Shown: positions 11,087 to 20,099, numbered from the stretch's first letter. The stretch: 64,000 bases of DNA from Streptomyces sp. NRRL S-340 (GCF_000720185.1 NZ_JOIY01000005.1:124001-188000), one strand, 5' to 3'. Translations and numbers: made by a program. Notes: generated by a model from the letters alone, not told the origin.

Positions 11087-12381
11087 TCGGCGACCTTCAG
11101 GCCCTGCTTCTTCATCTCGTCCACGGTCCGGTTCCGCGCGGTGCGCAGCGCGTCGGCGATGGTGCCCTTGCCCGCCCACGCCTTGCCGAGCCCGTCGTCG
11201 AGGTCGGCGGCGGTCTTGGTCATCAACGGGCCCCACGTCCAGGAGGAGTTGACCTGGGGAGCCGCGGCGGCGAACACGTCGTAGATCTTCTGGCCGCCGA
11301 AGTACGGGTCGGCGCCCTTGAGCTGGGGCAGGTCGAGGAGTTTCTTCGCCGCCGGGTACAGCGCGGCCTTCTCGACGAGCGTGCCGAAGGCGGCGCGGTC
11401 GGTGCCGAGCCAGTGCGCGAACTCCCAGGCGCCCTCGGCTTCGTCGCAGCCCTTGAGGACGGCCGTCGCGGAGCCGCCCGCGTTGCCCGCCTGTCCGGCG
11501 CCCGCGGTCCACTGCGGCAGCGGTGCCACCGCCCACTGGCCGGCGCCGTCCTTCGCGCCGCCCTTGATGACCCCGGCCTGCCAGACCGCGCCGACGATGG
11601 TGGCGATGTCGCCCTTGCCGATGCCCGTGTACCAGGCCTGGTCGTACATGGGGGCGCCGCTGATCAGGCCGTCGTCGGCGAGGCCCTGCCAGTAGTCGGC
11701 GACCTTCCTGTTGGCCGCGGAGTCCATGGTGACCTGCCAGGCGTCGCCCTTGACGCCGAACCATCCGGCGCCGGTCTGCCAGGCGAGACCCGCGTAGTCG
11801 TAGTCCAGGTAGGGGGAGGAGATGTGGCGGTGCGGGTCCGAGGCGTGGATCTTCTCGGCGTCGGTCCGGTACTCGTCCCAGGTGACGGGGGGCTTCAGGC
11901 CGAGCGAGTCGAACACCTTCTTGTTGTAGAAGAGCGCCATCGGGCCGGTGTCCACGGGCGCGCCGTAGACGCCGCCGTCCAGGGTGACCGACTTCCAGGC
12001 CGCCGGCTGGTAGTCGCCCCGGTCGGCGGAGGCGTACCGGCTCACGTCCTTGAGGGCGCCCTGCGCCGCGAAGCTCGGCAGCGTCTCGTAGCCGACCTGC
12101 GCCAGGCAGGGCGCGTTGCCCGCTTTCACCGCGTTGAGCATCTTCTGGTACCCGCCCTTGGCCCCCGGCTGGACGGCCTGGTAGGTGACCTTCAGGTCCG
12201 GATGGCTCTTGTTGAACGCGGCGACGGCGTCCGCGTAGCCGGGCGCCCAGCCCCAGAATGTGATCGATCCCTTGCCGGATGCGGAAGTGGAGCCGGAGCC
12301 GGAACCGCCGCACCCGGTGGCGGTGAGGGCGAGGCCCAGGGCTCCCGCTGTCCCGGCAATACGGACAATGGATCGCTTCAC
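11083..12381 (-). CDS. Sugar ABC transporter substrate-binding lipoprotein
   Basis: A 432-residue extracellular solute-binding protein (family 1, MalE-like). The N-terminus MKRSIVRIAG... leads to a lipobox ending LTATGC, so the mature protein is lipid-anchored. ITFWGWAPG and GYQKMLNAV are typical of this class. The GTG start has an excellent AGGAGGA ribosome site. It is the first gene of the importer operon, downstream of a promoter containing a LacI-type operator. The ligand is inferred to be a galactose-containing oligosaccharide, because the operon ends with a GH35 galactosidase. Confidence 0.92.
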   Translation of the reverse strand: MKRSIVRIAGTAGALGLALTATGCGGSGSGSTSASGKGSITFWGWAPGYADAVAAFNKSHPDLKVTYQAVQPGAKGGYQKMLNAVKAGNAPCLAQVGYETLPSFAAQGALKDVSRYASADRGDYQPAAWKSVTLDGGVYGAPVDTGPMALFYNKKVFDSLGLKPPVTWDEYRTDAEKIHASDPHRHISSPYLDYDYAGLAWQTGAGWFGVKGDAWQVTMDSAANRKVADYWQGLADDGLISGAPMYDQAWYTGIGKGDIATIVGAVWQAGVIKGGAKDGAGQWAVAPLPQWTAGAGQAGNAGGSATAVLKGCDEAEGAWEFAHWLGTDRAAFGTLVEKAALYPAAKKLLDLPQLKGADPYFGGQKIYDVFAAAAPQVNSSWTWGPLMTKTAADLDDGLGKAWAGKGTIADALRTARNRTVDEMKKQGLKVAE

Positions 12382-12486
12382 GGCTCCTCCTGAAGGGCTG
12401 GGTGGAGCGGAGGAGTTGCCTCCGCGAGGCCGCGCGCACCGCGGGCGGCGGGAACCGGGCGGTGGGGCGGCGCGCTGATGGCGGAA

Positions 12487-12515
12487 ACTATGGCAGAGAA
12501 TGTTATCGATGCCAA
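12487..12515 (-). promoter_or_regulatory. Importer operon promoter with LacI-type operator
   Basis: Read on the minus strand: -35 TTGGCA (12515-12510), a 17-bp spacer, and -10 CATAGT (12492-12487). The half-palindrome TGTTATCGATGCCA (12501-12514), centred on ATCGAT as LacI/GalR operators are, covers the -35 and part of the spacer. Binding there would block the importer and lies about 95 bp upstream of the lacI-type gene, so it could also give autoregulation. Confidence 0.5.
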
Positions 12516-12607
12516 TAGGCGGTCTCGGGAGGTCGCCGAGCAGGCGGAAGAGCAGATGAGGGGGCGTGTGGGCGATATCATCGACTTCCGGTACGAGGAA
12601 GGAACCC

Positions 12608-13675
12608 ATGGGGAAGCACAGTGACGGCGGGGAGCGGCCGCCGGGGATGGCGGATGTGGCCCGGGTCGCGGGGGTGTCGGCGCAGACCGTCTCCCGGGTG
12701 CTGTCCGGCCACCCCAACGTGCAGGACAAGACGCGGGCCAAGGTCCTGTCCGCGGTGGAACAGCTCGGCTACCGGCGCAACAACGCCGCCCGCATGCTCT
12801 CCTCGGGCCGCAGCCGCACCATCGGCGTCGTCACCCTGCAGACGAACTTCTACTCACGGGCCGCCGTCACCTCGGGCATCGAGCACGCCGCCCAGGCCGC
12901 CGGGTACGCGGTCAGCACGGCGACCACCACCTCGCTGGACACCTCCGCCATCGAGGCCGCCCTGTCCCGGCTGGCCGACCAGGGCGTCGAGGGCGTCATC
13001 CTGTCGGTGCCGCTGAACCACAGCAGCCCCCGCATCGAGCAGCTCACCCGGGCCGTGCCCACCATCACCATCGACGGCTCGCGCACCGACGCCACCGAGG
13101 TCGTCGCCATCGACCAGGGTCTCGCGGCCCGGCTGGCCACCCGCCACCTGCTGGACCTCGGCCACGACACCGTCTGGCACATCGCCGGACCCGAGGAGTG
13201 GCTGGAGGCCGCGGCCCGGCGCGAGGGCTGGCGCAGCACGCTCCAGGAGGCCGGCCGGCCGGTGCCGCCGCCCCTGGAGGGCGACTGGTCCCCGGCCTCC
13301 GGCTACCGCAGCGGCCTGATCCTGGGCCGCATCCCGGACGCCACGGCGGTGTTCGTCGCCAGCGACGAGATGGCCTTCGGCGCGATCAGGGCGCTGCACG
13401 AGCTGGGCCGCCGGGTGCCCGAGGACATCTCCGTGGTGGGGGTCGACGACATCGAACTCGCCGAGTACTGCTCGCCGTCCCTGACCACCGTCGCCCAGCC
13501 GTTCAGCCAGATGGGCACGCTCGCGGTGGCCCATCTGCTGCGGCACATCGCCGACCCCGGCGCGGTGTCCGAACCGGCCTCGGTGGAACCTCAGTTGATC
13601 GTCCGGGCCAGCACCGCACAGCACGGTGCCCCGGCCGGTGGGGCCGGGGCACCTCAGAGCTGCGAACAGAAGTAG
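12608..13675 (+). CDS. LacI-family transcriptional repressor
   Basis: A 355-residue repressor with an N-terminal LacI helix-turn-helix (MADVARVAGVSAQTVSRVLS), a hinge helix around NNAARMLSSGRSRTIG and a periplasmic-binding-protein-like effector domain. The start at 12608 is preferred over an upstream in-frame ATG at 12566 because GGAAGGA precedes it. It is divergent from the importer operon, whose promoter carries a LacI-type operator, and is probably its sugar-responsive repressor. The last roughly 20 residues read through a terminator hairpin and are likely non-functional. Confidence 0.92.
   Translation: MGKHSDGGERPPGMADVARVAGVSAQTVSRVLSGHPNVQDKTRAKVLSAVEQLGYRRNNAARMLSSGRSRTIGVVTLQTNFYSRAAVTSGIEHAAQAAGYAVSTATTTSLDTSAIEAALSRLADQGVEGVILSVPLNHSSPRIEQLTRAVPTITIDGSRTDATEVVAIDQGLAARLATRHLLDLGHDTVWHIAGPEEWLEAAARREGWRSTLQEAGRPVPPPLEGDWSPASGYRSGLILGRIPDATAVFVASDEMAFGAIRALHELGRRVPEDISVVGVDDIELAEYCSPSLTTVAQPFSQMGTLAVAHLLRHIADPGAVSEPASVEPQLIVRASTAQHGAPAGGAGAPQSCEQK
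13625..13653. terminator. Bidirectional terminator overlapping the 3' end of the LacI gene
   Basis: A perfect 12-bp inverted repeat (GGTGCCCCGGCC / GGCCGGGGCACC) with a 5-nt loop lies inside the last codons of the LacI gene and 61 bp from the stop of the convergent GH31 gene. Confidence 0.65.
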
Positions 13676-13713
13676 GCCCGGCCGCCTTCGCCCGCGGCTC
13701 TCGCGGCTGCCGG

Positions 13714-16700
13714 TCAGCCGGCGCAGTGGAACTTCGCGTCGGCCCAGTCGCCGTGGTCGCCGGACTTCGTGCCGTCCGTGTCGGTGACCACCAGGTGCAC
13801 GTGGCGTGCCCCGGCCAGCGGCACGTCCACCGGCAGCGGATCGGACCTGCCGCTGACCGTGGGCGAGGACCAGACCTTCTTGCCGTCGGCGACGACCGAG
13901 AAGGACACACCGCCGTAGCCGTTGATCTCGTCGTCGATGCCCGCGGTCGCGGTGAGGGACGAGCACTGGCCGCCGAGCCAGAACTCGATGTCGGAGTCGG
14001 CGTGCACCCCGATCCCCTTGGCGTACGTCGTGCCGTTCAGGGTGAGCGGGTGGCCGTCGCCGGCCGCCGACTCCCCGTTGCTGAGGTTGCGTTCGGCGGG
14101 CCCGTAACCGTTGGTGGAGTTCAGCCAGGGCAGGTCACCGGCCCAGCTGTCGCCCCTGGGCGTGGCGGGCATGGTGCGCAGCGCGGTGCGCTCGGTCGCG
14201 ACGTGCTCCTCCCCGGCCGCCCGGTAGCGGGCACTGCCGCGCAGCACCGCCTCGCCCGCACCGGCGTTCGCGGGGGCGGTCACGGCGAACTCCGCGCTCA
14301 GCCGCCCGCCCGGCCCGACTCGCCCGGTGCTACGGGCGGGCGAGACGGTCCAGCCGTCCGGTGCGCTCAGGGACAGCTCGGTCGCCGGACTGCCGGTACG
14401 GCCCGCGGTGAAGCCCACCGTGACCTTGCCGGACACGCCGGCGCCGATCTCCTCCGGCGCGGTGACCGAGACGGTGCCGGTGGCCCCGGGCACCTTGCCG
14501 CCGACCGCGCTCGCTCCGTCCAGGTCGATCGCGAAGCCCTGGGCGGTGCTCAGGGAGCGCGTCTTGACGTGGACGACGCCGGCCCGGTCGGCCGGGTCGT
14601 ACCACCAGCCCTCACCGGCGGCGTCGAAGGCGGCCTTCGAGGTGAGGCGGGGCAGGCCGCGGTCGTCCAGGCGGACCTGGTGCGGGGCCGAACCGGTGTG
14701 CACGGTGAACGCGTACGGGCGGCTCTTCTGCTTGCCCGCGAAGTCGCCGCTCTCGGCCCCGACCTCGATGCGCACCGCCCCGGAGCCGCTGCTCGGGGCG
14801 GTCACGGTCACCGGCTGCCGGCCGTACTTGCCGCCGCGGTGCTGCCGGGTCACGCCGTCGTCCTCGTACAGGGTGAAGGTGCTGCGGCCCTGCGGGTAGA
14901 CGTCCCAGGCCAGCGGGGAGTCCGCGGTGCGGTCCTGGTAGGAGTTGACGCCCGGCCACATCGGGATCGAGGCGCCCGCCTTCACGAACAGCGGCAGGGT
15001 GTCCAGGGGTGCCTGGTAGCCGTCGACCGTGGTCGGCCCGTGGTAGGTCCGGCCCGTCCAGTAGTCCACCCAGTCGCCCTTCGGCAGGTAGATGCCGTCA
15101 CGGACCGAGGTGTCGCTGTAGACGGGCGCGACCAGGAAGTCCTCGCCGGTCAGGAACTCGTACTTGGCGGCGTCGCCCGCCGCCTTCGGGTCGTCGGGGT
15201 ATTCGAGGGCCAGCGGACGCACGGCGCCGACCCCGGTGCGGTTCGCCTCGGCCGCGTACGTGTACATGTACGGCAGCAGCGATTCCTTGAGCTTGAGGTA
15301 CTTGCGGTTGATGCTGGTGTACGGCTCCCCGTACCGGTACGGCTGCTTGTCCTTGGCGGCCCAGCCGTCCATGGTCATCACGGCCGGCAGGAACGACTTC
15401 CACTGCAGGTCGCGGGTGTACGTCTTGGCGCTGCCGCCGAAGATGCCGTCCACGTCGCCGGAGGTGTAGGCGAGCCCGGACATGGTGGCACCGGCGTACG
15501 TCGGTATCTGCCAGCGGATGTAGTCCCAGCTGCCCGACTGGTCCCCGCTCCACTGCACGCCGCAGCGCTGCGCTCCCGCCCAGCTCTCCGGAGCCCAGGT
15601 GAAGCCGCGCGCGTCGCTGTTGTCCTCGATGCCTTTGTACGCCGCCTTGCAGCCGTCCAGGGCGAACTTGTAGCCGTCGCCCACCCAGGCCACGTCCAGC
15701 TTGGCCACCCGCTGGCCGGCCTTGACCTGGTCGGCCAGCTTGTCCAGGCCGTCCTCGGTCCACAGACCCATCTGCATCTTGCGGGAGTTGAGGCCCTTGG
15801 CGGTCTCGGCCAGGTCCTCGTAGCCGCAGCCGTAGCCGTCGTTGACGAGCATCCAGCCCAGCGGCATGTCGTTCTCGGCGTACCCGTCGGCGACCTTGAG
15901 CGCGTCCAGGGTGTGGCGCTCGCCGCGGTTGGCGTTGTGCAGGTAGCAGTCGGAGTCACCGATCTCCAGGCCGTAGACCGGCGGGAGCATCGGGCGCCCG
16001 GTGAGCTTCGTGTACTGGCCGATGACGTCCTTCGCGCTGTCACCCGCGAAGTAGTAGGCGTCGAAACGGTTCTCCTGCTCGGTGGTGCTGACCGGGTCGG
16101 TGAAGGCGTAGGTGCCGGGGGCGTAGGTGTTGCGGTAGACGCCGTAGCCCGCGGAGGAGAGGTAGAACGGCACCGAGTTGGGGTGGCCGCCCTCGTTCCA
16201 GTTGTAGTCGACGCCGACCTTGAGGGTCTTGCCGCGGTGCGAGGTGTTGCCGCTGCCGTTCTGCTCGCCGGTGCCGTAGAACTGTTCGTCGGCGCCGCGC
16301 GCCAGCGTCTGGGTGGTGGCGGTGCCGTCCCAGCTGATGCCCCGGGTCTCCTCCCACAGGCGGGTGCCGTCCGCGCGGTACAGGGCGAACCGCAGCGGCG
16401 ACTTGTAGGCGCGCAGGGTCACCTTGTCCGTGGACAGCTCGTAGCGGTCGCCGCGGTCGCGCCAGCGGGTGGCCGGGGCCTTGCCCTGCGGCAGCACGAT
16501 GTCGGTGCCGACGGGGTCGGTGAACGTGCCGTCGGGGGCCACCTCGATGCGGAAGGTGTCCGCGGAGACGAACGAGACCCGGGCCTTCGCCGCGCCCGCC
16601 GTGAAGGTGTAGGCGCCGCCGGAGGAGGAGAAGCCGGTGACCGCGCCGATGACGGTCGGCGTCCCGGTCGACGCGGACGCGGCCCGGGCCGGCAGCGCCG

Positions 16701-16797
16701 GTCCTGCCGTGGTCGCGAGCACCGCGAGCACGGCAGCCGCCGCCAGGGCTGCTCCCGGGGAACGGTGGGCCTTGCGTCTGCGGGGTGGAGCGGTCAT
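13714..16797 (-). CDS. Secreted GH31-family glycosidase with NPCBM domain
   Basis: A 1027-residue exported enzyme. The Sec/Tat-like signal peptide begins MTAPPRRRKAHRS, with a hydrophobic core and an AxA end. An N-terminal beta-sandwich is followed by a GH31 TIM barrel, with KLDVAWVGDG as the likely nucleophile strand and QWSGDQSGSWDYIRW as the likely acid/base region. The C-terminus (about 860-1027) is an NPCBM sugar-binding domain (LNGTTYAKGIGVHADSDI). GH31 enzymes retain alpha-linkages and include alpha-glucosidases, alpha-xylosidases, alpha-galactosidases and transglycosylases; the exact one cannot be told here. The ATG has an AAGGGA ribosome site. It is convergent with the LacI gene. Confidence 0.88.
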   Translation of the reverse strand: MTAPPRRRKAHRSPGAALAAAAVLAVLATTAGPALPARAASASTGTPTVIGAVTGFSSSGGAYTFTAGAAKARVSFVSADTFRIEVAPDGTFTDPVGTDIVLPQGKAPATRWRDRGDRYELSTDKVTLRAYKSPLRFALYRADGTRLWEETRGISWDGTATTQTLARGADEQFYGTGEQNGSGNTSHRGKTLKVGVDYNWNEGGHPNSVPFYLSSAGYGVYRNTYAPGTYAFTDPVSTTEQENRFDAYYFAGDSAKDVIGQYTKLTGRPMLPPVYGLEIGDSDCYLHNANRGERHTLDALKVADGYAENDMPLGWMLVNDGYGCGYEDLAETAKGLNSRKMQMGLWTEDGLDKLADQVKAGQRVAKLDVAWVGDGYKFALDGCKAAYKGIEDNSDARGFTWAPESWAGAQRCGVQWSGDQSGSWDYIRWQIPTYAGATMSGLAYTSGDVDGIFGGSAKTYTRDLQWKSFLPAVMTMDGWAAKDKQPYRYGEPYTSINRKYLKLKESLLPYMYTYAAEANRTGVGAVRPLALEYPDDPKAAGDAAKYEFLTGEDFLVAPVYSDTSVRDGIYLPKGDWVDYWTGRTYHGPTTVDGYQAPLDTLPLFVKAGASIPMWPGVNSYQDRTADSPLAWDVYPQGRSTFTLYEDDGVTRQHRGGKYGRQPVTVTAPSSGSGAVRIEVGAESGDFAGKQKSRPYAFTVHTGSAPHQVRLDDRGLPRLTSKAAFDAAGEGWWYDPADRAGVVHVKTRSLSTAQGFAIDLDGASAVGGKVPGATGTVSVTAPEEIGAGVSGKVTVGFTAGRTGSPATELSLSAPDGWTVSPARSTGRVGPGGRLSAEFAVTAPANAGAGEAVLRGSARYRAAGEEHVATERTALRTMPATPRGDSWAGDLPWLNSTNGYGPAERNLSNGESAAGDGHPLTLNGTTYAKGIGVHADSDIEFWLGGQCSSLTATAGIDDEINGYGGVSFSVVADGKKVWSSPTVSGRSDPLPVDVPLAGARHVHLVVTDTDGTKSGDHGDWADAKFHCAG

Positions 16798-16844
16798 GTC
16801 GATCCCTTCGCACACGTGGGCTGAAGCGGGAAACGATGCTGAAG

Positions 16845-16892
16845 GTGCTTGAAGATGCTTGTTAGAGCATCGAAACAAGCACAATCAAGCAC
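16845..16892 (-). promoter_or_regulatory. Nested 48-bp dyad in the GH31 promoter
   Basis: Two inverted repeats share one centre at 16868.5: outer GTGCTTGA (16845-16852) / TCAAGCAC (16885-16892) and inner TGCTTGTT (16856-16863) / AACAAGCA (16874-16881). On the minus strand TTGATT (16888-16883), a 17-bp spacer and CTAACA (16865-16860) make a plausible promoter inside the dyad. It is likely the operator of a multimeric repressor. The remaining stretch to 17189 is GC-rich with no gene I can support. Confidence 0.55.
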
Positions 16893-17189
16893 GCGAAGAA
16901 GGTATAGCGCACGGCCGTCCCGCTGACCAGAGTGCGGACCGACCCGCCGTACCGGCTGTCCGTGGCCGCTGCACCGGCCTTCCCCGGTCGCTGCACCGGC
17001 TGTCCGTGGCCGTCGTACGGTCCTCCCCGGCCGCCGCGCCGGCCATCCCCCGCTGCGCAGGTGCCACCCGGCCGCCGTAACGGCCTCTCCCCGCGTGGCG
17101 GAGCGGCCGGCGCCGGTACGGCCCACCGGCCCTCGCCGGCAGGGCGGTTGCCGGTCTCCGGCATCTTGGGCGGCCGGTAGGGTGCCTGG

Positions 17190-18485
17190 ATGATCCGGAT
17201 TCCGGAGGCGTTGGCGCGGGGCACCGTCGAGCGCGAGGGTCAGCGCGGGGCGGCCTGGATCGCCGGACTGCCCGCGACCGTGGACGGGTTGCTGAGGCGC
17301 TGGGACTGCGAGCCGGACGGCACGGTCCTGCACGGCGGAGTCGGGGTGGTCCTCCCGGTGCGGCGGCCGGACGGCCGGCCCGCCGTGCTCAAGGTGTCGT
17401 TTCCGCATCCCGGCAACGTCCACGAACCGGACGCCTTCACCGCCTGGGGCGGGCGCGGTGCCGTCCTGCTGTACGCGCGGGACGACGAGCGCTTCGCCAT
17501 GCTGCTGGAGCGGGCCGGTGTGTCCTCCCTGGCGGAACAGGCGGACGGTGACGAACTGGTGAGCGTCGCGGGCCGGCTCAGCCGCCGGCTGGCCGTCCCG
17601 GCCCCACCGGGTCTGCCGCGTCTGCGCGGACACGCCGGCCGGTGGGAGGAGGAACTGCGCGCGGACGCGGCGCGGTGGGCGCGGGCCCTGGCGCCGAGGG
17701 CGCTGGACGCGGCGGTCGCGACCGTGCGCGAGGTGGGTGCGGTGCAGCCCGGCACACTCGTCCACGGCGACCTGCACGCCAGGAACATCCTGCCCGGCGA
17801 GCGGGAGCCCTGGTTGGCCGTCGACCCCAAGGGATACGCGGGCGACCCCGCCTACGACGCCGGGACACTGCTCATGTCCCGGGCGCTCTTTCTGATCGAG
17901 GCCGACGACCTCGGCAGGGCCGCCCACCGCGTCCTGGACGTCTTCGCCGAGGCGGCCGGACTCGACCGCGAACGCGTGCGGCGGTGGGCCCGGTTCCATG
18001 CCGTACGGGCCGTGTTCCGGGGCCGTCGGCACGGTTTCCGCGTCGCCCGCGAAGGCGCACGGCGCGACCGCCTCGTCGGCTTCGCCGGTGCTCTGGCGGA
18101 ACTGCTCACGCACGGTGGCCGCACGTGCCGGGTGCCCCGGCGACCGTGCATGTTCGTACGGGCGTGCGGGCCGCGGCGTGCGTGCGGCGCCGCGGCCCGC
18201 GGGGGCGGGGACGGGGTGTCAGACCATGCCGCACGTGGGGGGCAGCGGTCCGAGGCCCCGCCGGCGGGGCCTCGGACCACGCTGTCGCGCGGTTCCGCCA
18301 GGGGTGGCGGCGGTCAGTTCGCGGGGTGTGCGGCCGGCTGGGTGGGGGCCGCGGGGTCGCCCGCGGCGGTGGGCGTCGGCGCCACCGGCTCGCTCCCGCC
18401 GGTCTGCGACTCGGCCTGGCGCAGCAGGCGGTGCCCGCTGGCGAGGACCGGGATGGCGACCAGGAAGGTGGCGGCGCCGAGGTAG
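17190..18485 (+). CDS. Aminoglycoside 6-phosphotransferase-like kinase with odd C-terminal extension
   Basis: Resembles the APH(6)/hydroxyurea phosphotransferase family, which phosphorylates small hydroxylated substrates with ATP. Residues of about 1-305 form the kinase fold with the catalytic loop LVHGDLHARNILPG and the metal-binding AVDPKGYAGDPAYDAG. The family is normally about 300 residues. Here the frame continues to 431 with a low-complexity Arg/Gly/Ala tail, passing through a strong terminator and 172 bp into the convergent MFS gene. The tail is probably read-through after loss of the original stop. Resistance activity is possible, but the substrate is unknown. Confidence 0.8.
   Translation: MIRIPEALARGTVEREGQRGAAWIAGLPATVDGLLRRWDCEPDGTVLHGGVGVVLPVRRPDGRPAVLKVSFPHPGNVHEPDAFTAWGGRGAVLLYARDDERFAMLLERAGVSSLAEQADGDELVSVAGRLSRRLAVPAPPGLPRLRGHAGRWEEELRADAARWARALAPRALDAAVATVREVGAVQPGTLVHGDLHARNILPGEREPWLAVDPKGYAGDPAYDAGTLLMSRALFLIEADDLGRAAHRVLDVFAEAAGLDRERVRRWARFHAVRAVFRGRRHGFRVAREGARRDRLVGFAGALAELLTHGGRTCRVPRRPCMFVRACGPRRACGAAARGGGDGVSDHAARGGQRSEAPPAGPRTTLSRGSARGGGGQFAGCAAGWVGAAGSPAAVGVGATGSLPPVCDSAWRSRRCPLARTGMATRKVAAPR
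18247..18278. terminator. Perfect 32-bp palindrome, bidirectional terminator
   Basis: The 32-bp sequence 18247-18278 is a perfect palindrome (15-bp arms, GGTCCGAGGCCCCGC and its complement, around a central CG). It lies 36 bp past the stop of the minus-strand MFS gene and inside the extended 3' part of the kinase gene. Confidence 0.7.
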
Positions 18486-19582
18486 AAGGGGACGCTGAGG
18501 TCGGTGGCGTCCGCGAGCTTGCCCGCGACGAAGGGGGCCAGCCCGCCGCCGATGAAGCGGAGGAAACCGTAGGCGGAGGAGGCCACGGGACGCTCGACGG
18601 GGGAGACGAGCATGACGGCCTGGGTGGTGAGGGTGTTGTTGATGCCGATGAACGCGCCGCTGACGATGACGGCGACGATGACGGTCGTGGGCGTGCTGAC
18701 ACCCGCGGCGATGACGGCCATCACGATGCCGAGTCCGAGCAGGTTGGCGTACAGGACCGGTGCGGTGCCGAAGCGGGCCTGCAGGCGCGGGGCGAAGAAG
18801 ACGCTGAAGGCGGCCACCAGCAGTCCCCACCCGGTGAAGACCAGCCCGAGTTGATGGGCGCTCAGCTTCATCGGGTACGGCGCGTAGCCGAGCATGGTGA
18901 AGAAGCCCCAGTTGTAGAGCAGGGCCATGACGCCCATGGTCAGCAGACCGCGGTGGCGCAGCGCCTTGAGCGGGGCGAGGGGGGAGGTGGGCCGCTCGGG
19001 CTTGGGCAGTGAGGGCACGAAGGCGAGCGTCGCGACCAGGGCGACGGCCATGAGGACCGCGACGCCGAAGAAGGGGCCGCGCCAGCTGACGGCGCCCAGC
19101 TCACCGCCCAGCAGCGGGCCGACGGCGATGCCGAGGCCGAGCGCGGTCTCGTAGAGGATGATCGCGCCGCCGAAGCCGCCGCTGGCGGAGGCGACGATCA
19201 CGGCCAGCGAGGTGGCGATGAACAGCGCGTTGCCCAGGCCCCAGCCGGCCCGGAAGCCGACGATGCCGTCGATGGAGCCGGTGCAGCCGGCCAGCGCGGC
19301 GAAGACGACGATGACGGCCAGGCCGATGACCAGGGTGCGCTTGGCGCCGAAGCGGCTGGAGAACCAGCCGACGAACAGCATCGCCACCGCGGTGACGATC
19401 AGATAGCTGCTGAACAGCAGGGAGACCTGGCTCGGGGAGGCGTGCAGGCTCTCGGCCAGGGCGGGCAGGATCGGGTCCACCAGACCGATCCCCATGAACG
19501 AGATCACGCAGGCGAACGCCACGGCCCAGACGGCCTTCGGCTGCCGGAAGGGACTGGCTGTCTTTCCGTGCGGCGCACTCAT
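18314..19582 (-). CDS. MFS drug/metabolite exporter
   Basis: A 422-residue, 12-helix major facilitator transporter beginning after a short cytoplasmic N-terminus (VWAVAFACVISFMGIGLVDPILPAL). The loop 2-3 signature is GWFSSRFGAKRTLVIG, and the last roughly 35 residues are a Pro/Ala-rich cytoplasmic tail. It is the second gene of a MarR-MFS pair: its ATG overlaps the MarR stop by 4 nt (ATGA). Pairing with MarR suggests efflux of a toxic compound that also acts as inducer. The 3' end overlaps the tail of the convergent kinase gene. Confidence 0.92.
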   Translation of the reverse strand: MSAPHGKTASPFRQPKAVWAVAFACVISFMGIGLVDPILPALAESLHASPSQVSLLFSSYLIVTAVAMLFVGWFSSRFGAKRTLVIGLAVIVVFAALAGCTGSIDGIVGFRAGWGLGNALFIATSLAVIVASASGGFGGAIILYETALGLGIAVGPLLGGELGAVSWRGPFFGVAVLMAVALVATLAFVPSLPKPERPTSPLAPLKALRHRGLLTMGVMALLYNWGFFTMLGYAPYPMKLSAHQLGLVFTGWGLLVAAFSVFFAPRLQARFGTAPVLYANLLGLGIVMAVIAAGVSTPTTVIVAVIVSGAFIGINNTLTTQAVMLVSPVERPVASSAYGFLRFIGGGLAPFVAGKLADATDLSVPFYLGAATFLVAIPVLASGHRLLRQAESQTGGSEPVAPTPTAAGDPAAPTQPAAHPAN

Positions 19583-20070
19583 TTCCGTATCTCTCCGCTC
19601 GTTTCTGTTCCGGCGTTCGGGTGGTTCTCGGCGATCGCCCGCGCCAGGGCGGGCAGGGCGATCCGTACGGCGTGCCGCTCCGCCTCGGACAGCTCCCCGA
19701 CGAGCCGCCCCAGGGCACGGGCGCGTTCGGCCCGCCGCTGCCTGAACACCTCCAGGCCGGTGTCGGTGGCCTCCACCAGGACGCCTCGCCCGTCGGTGCG
19801 GTCGGCGGTGCGCCGGACCAGGCCCGCGCGCTCCATGCGGGTGACGAGCTGGGTCATGTTGGGCTGGGAGACGTTCTCGGCGCGGGCCAGTTCGGTCAGC
19901 CGCTGTGGTCCCTCGCGGCCGAGCCGGCCGAGCGCGGAGGAGGCCGCGGTGCTCAGGCCGCCCGCCGTGGCGCTCCGGCGCACGTACCGGACCATCTGCT
20001 CCAGGGCGATGTTCAGGTCCTCGGCGGAGGCCTGCGGGGAGGAGGAGTCCGGGTCCAGGGAAGAGCCCAT
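19579..20070 (-). CDS. MarR-family transcriptional regulator
   Basis: A winged-helix repressor of about 163 residues (start at MGSSLDPD). The recognition helix region is AENVSQPNMTQLVTRMERAGLVRR and the wing is ADRTDGRGVLVEATDTG. Two further in-frame ATGs lie upstream at 20085 and 20100, but both fall inside or at the edge of the palindromic operator 20081-20099, so 20070 is preferred. The gene overlaps the downstream MFS start by 4 nt, a typical ligand-responsive repressor-exporter unit with autoregulation. Confidence 0.88.
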   Translation of the reverse strand: MGSSLDPDSSSPQASAEDLNIALEQMVRYVRRSATAGGLSTAASSALGRLGREGPQRLTELARAENVSQPNMTQLVTRMERAGLVRRTADRTDGRGVLVEATDTGLEVFRQRRAERARALGRLVGELSEAERHAVRIALPALARAIAENHPNAGTETSGEIRK

Positions 20071-20080
20071 GAGCCGTTCA

Positions 20081-20099
20081 TGCATAAGTGCATTATGCA
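20081..20099 (-). promoter_or_regulatory. MarR operator palindrome
   Basis: The perfect inverted repeat TGCATAA-5 nt-TTATGCA sits immediately upstream of the chosen MarR start. Its AT-rich arms and short spacing are typical of MarR boxes. The rest of 20100-20336, up to the prenyltransferase gene, shows no gene. Confidence 0.7.

Noticed and set aside
9204..12381. A missing ATPase in the sugar ABC operon considered as a deletion
   Set aside because: Streptomyces importers of this class commonly use the shared MsiK ATPase encoded elsewhere. No scar is visible because all genes overlap by 4 nt.
13098..16824. A 1208-codon plus-strand frame running from the LacI gene across the GH31 gene
   Set aside because: Antisense shadow of GH31 and out of frame with LacI; no domain recognisable.
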